From Mycobacterium sp. Z3061 (GTDB lineage Bacteria > Actinomycetota > Actinomycetes > Mycobacteriales > Mycobacteriaceae), in NCBI RefSeq assembly GCF_031583025.1, contig NZ_CP134062.1, positions 4,588,001 to 4,652,000 of the forward strand: a stretch of 64,000 nt of DNA, in the 5' to 3' direction. Below are positions 57,401 to 64,000 of this stretch, one piece after another. How positions within the stretch are numbered: the stretch's first letter is position 1; the number at the start of each line of letters is the position of its first letter. A program made the translations under genes and the position numbers. The notes beneath the pieces are model-generated. The model made no database searches and was not told the origin of the DNA. It saw only the letters and a list, made by a program, of their open reading frames with translations.

Positions 57401-60400
57401 TGCGAATACTCGTTGGCGGCCACCCCGACGAAGATCCCACTTCGGCTGCCGCGCAACGATGCCGGCGAATACCCGGCCCGTTCCAGGCCCTCCCAGGCGA
57501 TCTCGAGCATCAACCGCTGCTGCGGATCCATCCACACTGCTTCGCGCGGCGAGATGCCGAAGAACTCCGGATCGAAGCCGTCGATCGCGTCGAGGTATCC
57601 CCCGCACCGGCTGTAGATCTTGCCGGGTGTCTCGGGATCCGGGTCGTAGTACTCGTCGACGTCGAAACGGTCATCGGGGATCTCGCGGATCGCGTCGACC
57701 CCGTTGGCCAGCAGTTCCCAGTACGCCTCGGGATCGGCGGCGCCGGGGAAGCGGCAAGCCACCGCGACGATCGCGATCGGCTCGTCGACGAGGCCGCTCG
57801 TCACCGCGACCGCCGCGGGGGTCTCCGTCTTCACCGTCGCGGGAGCGTTCAGTTGCAGCACGTCGGTGAGCAGATAATCCGCCACGTCGACCAGCCGCGG
57901 GTAGTCCATCGCCAGGGTCGCGGGCAGCGCTTTGCCGACCCCGTGTTCGACCCGGCGCCGCAACTCGACGGCCATCAGGGAATCCATGCCGAGGTCGAAG
58001 AAGCCGGCCTCGTCGCGGATCTCGGCCGCATCGACCCGCGTGACCTCCGCGACGACCTCGCGCAGATAGTCCACGACCAGCTTCTTGCGCTGTTGCACCG
58101 GAGCGACCGTGAGCCGCTCGACCAGCTTCGTGGTCCCGGACGCCGTCGGCGCCGTCGCCGACTCGGGTATCTCACGCTCGAGTTCACCCAGGAACGCGCG
58201 TCTTCCGGTCTGCTGGTAAATCGGCAGGAAGCGCTCCCAGTCGATGCGGGCCACCACGCCCTGAGCCGAATGGGTGACGATGAGCTCGGCCATCCCGGCC
58301 AGCGCGTCGCCCGGCGCCATGGTCACCACGCCGCGCTTCTTCAGCTGCGCGCGGGCCTCCTCGTCGGCCATGCCCGCCGACCCGGACATCCAAGGACCGA
58401 AGTTGACGCTGAGATAGTTCTGCTCGCGCATCCGGCTGGACAGCCCGTCGAGGAAGGCGTTGGCCGCGCTGTAGGCCGTCTGACCGAAGCTGCCCCACAC
58501 CGAGGCGATCGAGGAGGTACTGAGGAAGAAGTCCAGCGGCACGTCCGCGGTGGCTTCACTCAGATTCCAAGCGCCCCAGACTTTTCCGGCGAAAACGCGA
58601 TCCACTTCAGCGTCGTCCAGGCTGCGCAGCGGGGTGCTGCCGATCTCCCCCGCGGCGTGCACGATGCCGGCCAGCGGCGGCAACTCGGCCGCCACCGTGG
58701 CGATCAGCCGGTCGACGTCGTGCGGGTTGGCGACGTCGGCCGCGACGGTCCGGACTTCGGCGCCGGTCTGCTGGCGCAGGGCGTCGATGCGCTGCTGTGT
58801 GTCCTTGTTCGGCGCGCGCCGGCCGGTCAGCACCAGATGTCCGGCGCCGTGCGCGGCCAGATAGCCGGCGATCTCCAGACCGACCGCACCCAGGCCACCG
58901 GTCACCAGATAGGTCGCATCGCCACGTAGCGCCAGTGGCGTCGCGACCGGCGCGCCGGCGCGGCGCACCAGGCGCGGCACGTACACCGCCTGATCCCGAA
59001 GCGCCACTTGGTCTTCCGTCGCTCCCGAAGCGCCGGCCGTGGCGGCGTCGATCAACCGCGACCACTCGTCGGCACTGCCCGAGGACAGATCCGCCAGCCC
59101 ACCCCACAGCTGGGGATGTTCCAGCGAGGCGGACCGGCCGAATCCCCACAGGCAGCTCTGCACCGGCGATACCGCGTCGGTACCGGTAACCCGTTGTGCG
59201 CCGGAGGTCACCAGCCAGATCGGGTTGCGGATCTCGGCGGCCGCGGCGGCCCGGAAGAGTCGCCGCGCGCCACCCAGAACCCGGTGCTGCATCCGCAACA
59301 GCGACCGCATCGAGGGCGTGGTGTCGGATTCGACAGCCGAGAGCACCACGATGCGCAGCGACGGTTCGTCGGCGGCCGCTTCGCGCAACACGGCTTCGAG
59401 TCGTTGCTCGTCGGCCTCGGAGGCCGGCAGTCCGTGGACGCGGTGCCGATGCCCGCGTGCCGTCAGCACCTCGACCAACGGCGCCACCGCATCGCCGTCG
59501 TCGGCGATCAGCAACCAGGACGAATCCGCACCGGCTGATGCGAAAACCGCTTTCTCCCAACGGATCTCGTAACGGTCACCTGCGATGGACTGCGTCTCGC
59601 GCTGCTGGTTGTGTTGCGCCGCCAGCCTGGTCAGCACGTCGACGGTCTGCTGGTTGCCGCCCGTCCCGTCGAGCAACGCGGCAAGTTCGTCGATCCGGCC
59701 GTCCTCGAGCAACCGGACGGCTTCGGTGCGCAGAGCTGTTGACCGGTCGGATTTTCCGCTCGGCTGCACCCGCTTGTCCCGGAACCAGTAGTGGCGCCGC
59801 TGGAACGGATAAGTTGGCAGGTCGAGTTGGCGAGGCCGTCCCGGCTGTAGAGCTCCGAAGCGGGGCAGGTGGCCGGCGACGTAGGCGTCGGCAACGGCTT
59901 CGGTGATCTGGCGCAGGTCGGCGCCGTTGCGGCGCATCGACGCGATCGCCCGCGGCGCGGTCGACGGGTCCGGCCAGGCTCGCAGGGCTGCCGCGGTCAG
60001 CACCGGCTGCGGTCCGACCTCCAGCAGCAGCTTGCAGCCGAGGTCGGCCAGGGTGGCGACGCTCTTGGCGAACTCGATCGGCTGGCGGGCATGGCGACGC
60101 CAGTACTGGCCGTCGAGTTTGACCTGCCGGCCCAGCGCCGCACCAGTCCGGTTGCACACCAGAATGCGTTGCGGCGGAAGGTATTCGAATCTGCCGGCGA
60201 AAGCCTCGAATTCGTCGAGCGCTGGGTCCAGCAGCGCGGAGTGGAATGCGTGGCTGGTGTCCAGCCATTCGCACCGGACGCCGTCGGCCTTGAGCCCGGC
60301 CACCGCGCGATCCAGATCCTCGCCAGGTCCGGACAACACGGTGTTTGCGCCGTTGTAGGCGGCCACCGACAGACGCGGGAACTCCTCGGTGAGACCCTCG

Positions 60401-62454
60401 ACCCGCTCGCTGTCGGTGAACACGGCCGCCATCCGACCGCCGGCCGGCAGATCGCCGAACAATCGGCCACGCTCGGCGAGCAACGACGCCCCGTCCTCGA
60501 GGCTGAACACGCCGGCCACGCACGCCGCGGAATACTGGCCGACACTGTGGCCCAGCACCACGTCGGGTTCGAAACCCCACGACTGCCAGAGCCGCGCCAG
60601 ACCCATTTCCACCGCGAACAGCGCCGGCTGCGCGTACGCCGTCTGGCGCAACATGTCTTGGCCGTCCGGACTGTCGGTCTCGAAAATGACTTCCAGCAAC
60701 GGCCTTTCGAGCACGTCTGCGACCACCGCCGCGCACCGGTTCACCGTCTCCGCGAAAACCGGCTCATTGTCGAATAATTCGCGGGCCATGCCCGGGAACT
60801 GGCTGCCCTGCCCGGGGAACAACCACGCAGTCTTGGGCGGGTCGGCGCATTCGCCACGCACCAGTCCGGGCGCCGGACGGTCGTCGGCGAGCGCGGCGAG
60901 CAACTCCCGCGCCGAGTCCGTCGAGTTCGCCACCAGGGCAGCGCGGTGCTCGAAGTGCGCGCGCCCAACGCCTGCCGAAAAGCTCACGTCGGCCAGGGCG
61001 GCCTCGGGATGTTCACTAAACCAATCGCGGTATTGCTCGGCGAGCTGGATCAGCGCCGCCGGGGTGCGGGCCGACAGCGGCAGCACGCTGAACCGCGGGC
61101 CGGCCGAATCCGTTGCCGCGTCTGCCTTTTCGGGCTGCGCCGGCGCTTCCTCGAGGATGACGTGCGCGTTCGTGCCGGAGAAGCCGAACGAACTGACGCC
61201 GGCCAGCCGCGGGCGGCCGTTGCGTTCCCAGGAGGTGGCCTCCTTGACGACCTGCACCGCCAGCCGGTCCCACGGGATGTGGGGCGACGGGTCCCGGAAG
61301 TTCAGGTGTGGCGGCAACAACTCGTTCTCGAGCGACAGCACGACCTTCATGACGCCGGCGATGCCGGCGGCGGCCTCGAGATGCCCGATATTGGTTTTCG
61401 CCGACCCGATCAGGAGCGGCGGGGTACCGTCGCGTCCCTCCCCGAACACGGCACCGGCGGCCTGGACTTCGATGGGATCGCCCAGCGACGTTCCGGTCCC
61501 GTGGGCCTCGAGGTAGCCGACGTCGGCCGGCGCCACGCCGGCGCGCCGCAGCGCCTCGGCGATGACCCGTTGCTGAGCGATGCCGTTGGGCACCGTCAGG
61601 CCACCCGAGGCGCCGTCCTGGTTGATCGCGCTGCCGCGGATGACGGCGCGGATCCGGTCCCCGTCGCGGATCGCGTCGGCCAGCCGCTTCACGACGATGA
61701 CGCCGCACCCTTCACCGCGCACGTAACCGTCGGCGGCGGCGTCGAACGTCTTGCACCGGCCGTCCGGGGCCAGCATGTGGGCCTGCGAGAAGGTGATCAT
61801 CGTCGCCGGGCTGAGCAGCACGTTGGCGCCGCCGGCCAGTGCGAGGTCGCACTCACCCAATCGCAGCGCCTGGCAGGCCTGGTGAATCGCCACCAGCGAT
61901 GAACTGCACGCCGTGTCCACCGTGACCGCCGGACCCTGCAAGCCCAGCCGGTAACTGATCCGGCCCGCGGCCGCGGCGGCGGCGGTCCCGATCGCCATGT
62001 AGGCCTCGATCTCGGGATAGTCCAGTTCGTCGGAGGCCATGCCGAGGTAATCGTGGGTGGAGAGGCCGACGAACACACCGGTGTTGGTGTTGGCCAGGGC
62101 GGTCGGTGCGATACCCGAATGCTCGACCGCCCGCCACGCCGTCTCCAGCAGCAACCGGTGCTGCGGGTCCATCAACCTGACCTCACGTGCCGACAACCCG
62201 AAGAACGGAGCGTCGAAGCCGGTTACGTCGTCGATGAAACCCGCCCGGCGGGTCACCACCTTGCCGGGTGCGTCGGGATCGGGGTCGAAGAATTCGTCGG
62301 CGTCCCATCGCTCCCGGGGCACCTCTGAGACGGCGTCGCGGCCCTGCCGCAACAGCTCCCAGAACTCATCCGCGTCGCCGGCACCCGGGAAGCGCGCCGC
62401 GTAGCCGACTATCGCAAAACCGGCTGGCGGCTCCGTCACCTCGGCGGTTGCCAT
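51448..62454 (-). CDS. Bimodular type I polyketide synthase, trehalose polyphleate (phleic acid) type
   Basis: A 3,668-residue PKS. ATG 62454 has AGGAAGG upstream. Module 1: KS (Cys183 in DTACSSSLVA), AT (Ser637 in GHSVGQYSA), KR (TGGLGAVG near residue 1183), ACP (Ser1492). Module 2: KS (Cys1729), AT (Ser2184), DH (His2483 in HHVIYGTVVVPG), ER (HAASGGVGLAAVQL near 3110), KR (TGGLGALG near 3296), ACP (Ser3596). There is no thioesterase. Both ATs have HAFH, the malonyl-CoA motif, so the chain is unbranched. Module 1 lacks DH and ER and module 2 is fully reducing. The length is close to the phleic-acid synthase of trehalose polyphleate loci (about 3,700 residues, as I recall). Divergent from a PapA gene. 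Confidence 0.9.
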   Translation of the reverse strand: MATAEVTEPPAGFAIVGYAARFPGAGDADEFWELLRQGRDAVSEVPRERWDADEFFDPDPDAPGKVVTRRAGFIDDVTGFDAPFFGLSAREVRLMDPQHRLLLETAWRAVEHSGIAPTALANTNTGVFVGLSTHDYLGMASDELDYPEIEAYMAIGTAAAAAAGRISYRLGLQGPAVTVDTACSSSLVAIHQACQALRLGECDLALAGGANVLLSPATMITFSQAHMLAPDGRCKTFDAAADGYVRGEGCGVIVVKRLADAIRDGDRIRAVIRGSAINQDGASGGLTVPNGIAQQRVIAEALRRAGVAPADVGYLEAHGTGTSLGDPIEVQAAGAVFGEGRDGTPPLLIGSAKTNIGHLEAAAGIAGVMKVVLSLENELLPPHLNFRDPSPHIPWDRLAVQVVKEATSWERNGRPRLAGVSSFGFSGTNAHVILEEAPAQPEKADAATDSAGPRFSVLPLSARTPAALIQLAEQYRDWFSEHPEAALADVSFSAGVGRAHFEHRAALVANSTDSARELLAALADDRPAPGLVRGECADPPKTAWLFPGQGSQFPGMARELFDNEPVFAETVNRCAAVVADVLERPLLEVIFETDSPDGQDMLRQTAYAQPALFAVEMGLARLWQSWGFEPDVVLGHSVGQYSAACVAGVFSLEDGASLLAERGRLFGDLPAGGRMAAVFTDSERVEGLTEEFPRLSVAAYNGANTVLSGPGEDLDRAVAGLKADGVRCEWLDTSHAFHSALLDPALDEFEAFAGRFEYLPPQRILVCNRTGAALGRQVKLDGQYWRRHARQPIEFAKSVATLADLGCKLLLEVGPQPVLTAAALRAWPDPSTAPRAIASMRRNGADLRQITEAVADAYVAGHLPRFGALQPGRPRQLDLPTYPFQRRHYWFRDKRVQPSGKSDRSTALRTEAVRLLEDGRIDELAALLDGTGGNQQTVDVLTRLAAQHNQQRETQSIAGDRYEIRWEKAVFASAGADSSWLLIADDGDAVAPLVEVLTARGHRHRVHGLPASEADEQRLEAVLREAAADEPSLRIVVLSAVESDTTPSMRSLLRMQHRVLGGARRLFRAAAAAEIRNPIWLVTSGAQRVTGTDAVSPVQSCLWGFGRSASLEHPQLWGGLADLSSGSADEWSRLIDAATAGASGATEDQVALRDQAVYVPRLVRRAGAPVATPLALRGDATYLVTGGLGAVGLEIAGYLAAHGAGHLVLTGRRAPNKDTQQRIDALRQQTGAEVRTVAADVANPHDVDRLIATVAAELPPLAGIVHAAGEIGSTPLRSLDDAEVDRVFAGKVWGAWNLSEATADVPLDFFLSTSSIASVWGSFGQTAYSAANAFLDGLSSRMREQNYLSVNFGPWMSGSAGMADEEARAQLKKRGVVTMAPGDALAGMAELIVTHSAQGVVARIDWERFLPIYQQTGRRAFLGELEREIPESATAPTASGTTKLVERLTVAPVQQRKKLVVDYLREVVAEVTRVDAAEIRDEAGFFDLGMDSLMAVELRRRVEHGVGKALPATLAMDYPRLVDVADYLLTDVLQLNAPATVKTETPAAVAVTSGLVDEPIAIVAVACRFPGAADPEAYWELLANGVDAIREIPDDRFDVDEYYDPDPETPGKIYSRCGGYLDAIDGFDPEFFGISPREAVWMDPQQRLMLEIAWEGLERAGYSPASLRGSRSGIFVGVAANEYSHLLTAESVNSIEAHFITGNALNAIAGRVAFALGLEGPAVAVDTACSSSLVAVHEACGALRSGDCDLVLAGGVNVLLSPASLIAASRARMLSPDGRCKTFDAAADGYVRSEGCGILVLKRLSDAVRDGDRVQAIIRGSAVNQDGASSGLTVPNGGAQQRLIAAALARAHVAGNDVDYLEAHGTGTSLGDPIEVQAAAAAYGAGRDANHPLLMGSVKTNIGHLESAAGVAGLIKIVLSLQHEILPQNLHFENPSPHIPWDSLPVRVVDEATPWHANGRPRRAGVSSFGFTGTNAHVLIEEAPAPEPNAAADVPDGPVHVLPLSARSEQALVSLAERYASWLEDHPDADIGDVCYTAGVGRSHFEHRGALVLDSGATPVAGARDMLADLAANRLRPGVLRGTCGDPPTTAWLFTGQGSQYAGMARELFETEPVFAETVQRCADAIDGMLPRPLLEVLFATDREIGETLRHTSFAQPALFAIEMGLARLWQSWGIEPDVVLGHSVGQYAAACVAGVLSLEDGARLMAERGRLFGSLPDGGRMVAIFADPRHVEDVANQCPAVSVAAYNGPNTVLSGPGPDLERIVDTFNEEGIRCTWLDTSHAFHSALLDPVLDEFEAYAARLEFNVPTLPLVCNRTGTVLTAETELNGQYWRRHSRQPVQFADSVRTVAALGCTVLMEIGPQPILTAAAVQVWPEHSAPPRAIVSLRKGADARRQISEALAATYVAGHRPDFAARYRRPGHRLELPTYPFQRRHFWPKSSGVAPGDGTVVAGILGSAKDLASGDAVYTSRLSVKTQPWLSHHVIYGTVVVPGATYAAMALAAVGAPAHVRDVFFYEPIILPDKSSREVQLTLHPLEDGGGWTFRVHSRPYGVREAEWSLNADGTVVSGVEEEPAVEATDSIEAATERLSRTQTQQLFDTFADMELAWGPTWSTSLKALWVGDGEAIGDVAIGEELAEQLGSEPIHPVLLDLCTGVAFPAFPALLAAEHGVADLFLPLRYGRVMLAERMPRRFYCRARWQAGGLDSETQVFDLDFVDRDGRLLGGIREFTVKRAPREALLRGLGGDATRLLYTLGWNEVPPPAADDTAETADNTWLIAGFDELADVVPGSLRTNDIVDPERWVQLFAQAKDGGAPISGIVWRSGRRPGTDESSTEFAGRLEGELDQLLTLVRTALGQQDLKLPGGLWVVTERAVATEPGEPVDPVQAALWGLGRTVIAEQPQLRCRLVDHDGSQDAVQWLARLLAAPASPVAEPELALRQGKFLVSRLLPWARGGHLAVPRGTDYVLAPTERGAIDNLRLVETEVTAPAAGQAQIQVEAAGLNFRDVLNVLGLYPGDPGPIGGDFSGIVTELGDGVTGLEVGQRVFGFMQGAFASRVNVPAQLLAPVPKGLGAIAAASIPAAALTARLAFDWAKLRPGDRVLVHAASGGVGLAAVQLARQCGATVFATASAYKRAVLRELGVEYVYDSRTTDFADQILADTDGAGVDVVLNSLTNEGFLEATVRATARNGRFAEIAKRDIWTPEQMAAVRPDIDYEIVALDGTIMSDPEHIHRLLCEVSDGLGNGEWEPLHAEIYPLTEAKTAFRRMQQARHIGKIVLQMPNPLAPRGDRTYLITGGLGALGLHTAAYLAQLGAGDIVLTSRHLPDAEAQQAIDAIIERYRCRIHVFGADVGDESQVAELLNRIRAELPPLAGVAHLAGLLDDALLPQQSLERFRTTLAPKAFAAWHLHRLTKNDDLEFFIMYSSISSVLGSPGQANYAAANALLDGLVAERNAQGLTATSVNWGPWAKGGMAASHAARVNLGAQGLIPLDPTAALSALGELFAEGTGQATVIKANWQRTAKVLGGSRPAILDYVLPSAVAATQGDSELLRQLHEIPEGQRADFLTEYLQQEVQSFLRLAQPPAATSRFLDLGTDSLMAVELRNRLLGQFGGQLTISATAVFDYPTIRSLAEYLASQLPELMAESVPAPVGEAPEEPAAEPAEESADA

Positions 62455-62773
62455 GCACTGTCCTTCCTGACTGACTCGACCGGCGGAGACTGGTTCGCGC
62501 TGTGCCACGGCCCGGTCGTGCAGCAGACGGATCTCCCCCGCCGCGATTATTGCAAGCACGAATCCGCCGCGCGCCGACATCCGCAAATTACCAGGTAGTG
62601 CGGCCGTCGCTGGGCCAGGTGCCGGTCTTTACCATGGGCGCTGGCCGAATGCGAGCTGCCACGCGCATTAGCACGCGGCCGCTGCCGCGGCTGCCGATGC
62701 GGTTATCGTGATATCGGCGCCGACTCACACGGGGGAAAGCCAGGGAAAAGCCGGCGACCGGGAAGGAAAGATT
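62455..62773. other. Divergent promoter region between PKS and papA
   Basis: 319 nt that must contain the promoters of both the PKS and the PapA gene. Both ribosome sites are good (AGGAAGG for the PKS, GGAAGGAAAG for papA). I see no recognisable operator or hairpin; the PKS frame stays open to 62586 but without start signals. Confidence 0.5.
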
Positions 62774-64000
62774 TTGCAGATCGGGAAAATCACAATCGGT
62801 TCACTCGAGGATTGGACGGTGCGCCCCGGCACCGTCATTTCCTGGCACCCCACGCAGGCGGCCAGAGAAAAGGCGCTGCAGGCGCCGGTCAGTTCGGTAC
62901 CGGTCAGTTACATGCAAGGTCAACATCTGCAGAATTACCGGCAGCGAACCAGTTCCGGTCTTGACTTTTCCCGACTTTTGATCGCCACCTGTGAGGCGCC
63001 CGGGCATTGCGATATAGCGATCATGAATCAGGCGCTTAACGCATATTTGCGCCGGCACGACACCTACCGAAGCTGGTTCGAGTACGACGACAACGGCGAC
63101 GTCATCCGGCACACGATGACGGATCCGGCCGATATCGAATTCGTCCCCGTCGATCACGGCGAGTTGACCGTCGACCAAATCCACGACCACGTCGTGGCGA
63201 CGCCCGATCCGCTGCAGTGGGGCTGCTTCTCGTTCGGGATCATCCAGCACGAAGACCACTTCACCTTCTACGCGAGCATCGACCATGTCCACGGTGACGC
63301 GACCCTGATCGGCATCACGATGCTGGAGTCCAACGCGGTGTATGCGGCGATGGCGGGCGGCGAGAGTGGCCTGGCGCTGCCCGACAGCGGCAGCTACGAC
63401 GACTTCTGCGTCCGGGAGCGCGAACGAACTTCGGAGCTGACCCTGGATTCGCCGCAGGTCCGCAAATGGATCGAGTTCGCCGAGAATAACAATGGCAGCC
63501 TTCCCGAATTTCCACTTCCGCTGGGCAACCCTTTGGAGCTGACCAACAGCGACATGGTCACCGAAAGCCTGATGGACGCCGACCAGACCGCCCGATTCGA
63601 ATCGGCGTGCACCGCAGCCGGCGCGCGCTTCGTCGGCGGCCTGTTCGCGTGCATGGCCCTGGTGGACCACGAGTTCACCGGAGCGGCGACCTATTACGCG
63701 CTCACTCCGCGGGACTCGCGCCGGAGCGACGAGAATTTCATGACCCAGGGTTGGTTCACCGGCCTGGTGCCTATCACCATTCCCATTGCCGCGGCGTCCT
63801 TCAGCGAAGCCGCCTGGTCCGCCCAGGATTCATTCGATTCGAGCCTCGACATGGCGAAGGTACCGTTTTACCGGGTCCTGGAATTGGCGCCGTGGCTGGA
63901 CTGGCCGCGACCCAACTTTCCGGTTTCCAATTTTCTGCACGGCGGCGCCGCCCCGCTGAACGCCGTGATTGCCGCAGCCGAAATGAGTGCCGCCAAGAGC
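62774..64000 (+). CDS. PapA family acyltransferase, PapA1/PapA2/PapA3-like, partial
   Basis: The frame from TTG 62774 runs to the window edge without a stop (409 codons seen). It is preceded by GGAAGGAAAG. It begins ITIGSLEDWTVRPGTVISWHP and continues SYMQGQHLQNYR and LRRHDTYRSWFEYD, the same order as in M. tuberculosis PapA2. The active-site motif is His171-x3-Asp175 (HVHGDA; family HxxxDG). PapA proteins acylate trehalose. PapA3 makes diacyltrehalose and trehalose polyphleates, and PapA1/A2 make sulfolipid; the straight-chain PKS next door favours the PapA3 role. Confidence 0.9.
   Translation, partial: MQIGKITIGSLEDWTVRPGTVISWHPTQAAREKALQAPVSSVPVSYMQGQHLQNYRQRTSSGLDFSRLLIATCEAPGHCDIAIMNQALNAYLRRHDTYRSWFEYDDNGDVIRHTMTDPADIEFVPVDHGELTVDQIHDHVVATPDPLQWGCFSFGIIQHEDHFTFYASIDHVHGDATLIGITMLESNAVYAAMAGGESGLALPDSGSYDDFCVRERERTSELTLDSPQVRKWIEFAENNNGSLPEFPLPLGNPLELTNSDMVTESLMDADQTARFESACTAAGARFVGGLFACMALVDHEFTGAATYYALTPRDSRRSDENFMTQGWFTGLVPITIPIAAASFSEAAWSAQDSFDSSLDMAKVPFYRVLELAPWLDWPRPNFPVSNFLHGGAAPLNAVIAAAEMSAAKS

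Overview
The window looks like a chromosomal segment of a Mycobacterium species. The support is high-GC sequence, a mycobactin locus, MmpS/MmpL, PE and PE_PGRS proteins, a PapA acyltransferase, many GTG/TTG starts and leaderless promoters. From about 15 to 48 kb the gene order follows the M. tuberculosis H37Rv stretch mbtI-Rv2387-hemN-nirA-cysH-Rv2393-cysA/W/T-subI-Rv2402-lepA-Rv2405-Rv2406c-Rv2407-PE-Rv2409c/2410c/2411c-rpsT-holA-comEC-comEA (recalled from memory, not searched). Some H37Rv neighbours such as rpfD, ggtB and eis are not seen. The mycobactin end is reorganised relative to H37Rv and the right end is a lipid locus, so the species is not M. tuberculosis.

Region 1 (1-7.6 kb): the end of mbtD (+), then mbtH and mbtG (-), then mbtA (+) behind an IdeR box. 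MbtH is intact in frame but only 47 residues long and lacks the central part of the family. mbtA is followed by a membrane-protein gene and an overlapping mmpS-mmpL pair, which probably export siderophore.

Region 2 (7.6-16.4 kb): accessory genes between mbtA and mbtI. They are a divergent aldo/keto reductase, an operon SDR - ferritin-like diiron protein - Baeyer-Villiger-type monooxygenase - MerR regulator, and a minus-strand operon of a RafH/Rv0079-like ribosome hibernation factor and a DesA1-like acyl-ACP desaturase behind DosR-like boxes. mbtI closes the region with its own IdeR box and probably a leaderless mRNA.

Region 3 (16.7-31.4 kb): an SbtA-like transporter, hemW, and two sulfur assimilation operons. 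nirA-cysH-CbiX faces subI-cysT-cysW-cysA, and each operon is preceded by a short leaderless cysteine-rich leader ORF. Small membrane proteins, a GH15 family enzyme and a cytochrome P450 follow.

Region 4 (31.5-48.3 kb): a large cyclase-ATPase-LuxR regulator divergent from the P450, then housekeeping and conserved genes (lepA, PemK-like, CBS, MBL, PE_PGRS/PE, a transglutaminase/alpha-E/ATP-grasp operon, rpsT, holA, comEC, comEA). A 22-bp perfect inverted repeat lies between two convergent genes.

Region 5 (48.3-64 kb): a deleted SDR relic, a two-subunit acyl-CoA dehydrogenase pair with an FDOR-type flavoprotein, and a 3,668-residue bimodular polyketide synthase divergent from a PapA acyltransferase that runs off the window. 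Both AT domains carry the malonyl-type HAFH motif. Only module 2 has DH and ER. With PapA next to it, this best fits a trehalose polyphleate-type (phleic acid) locus.
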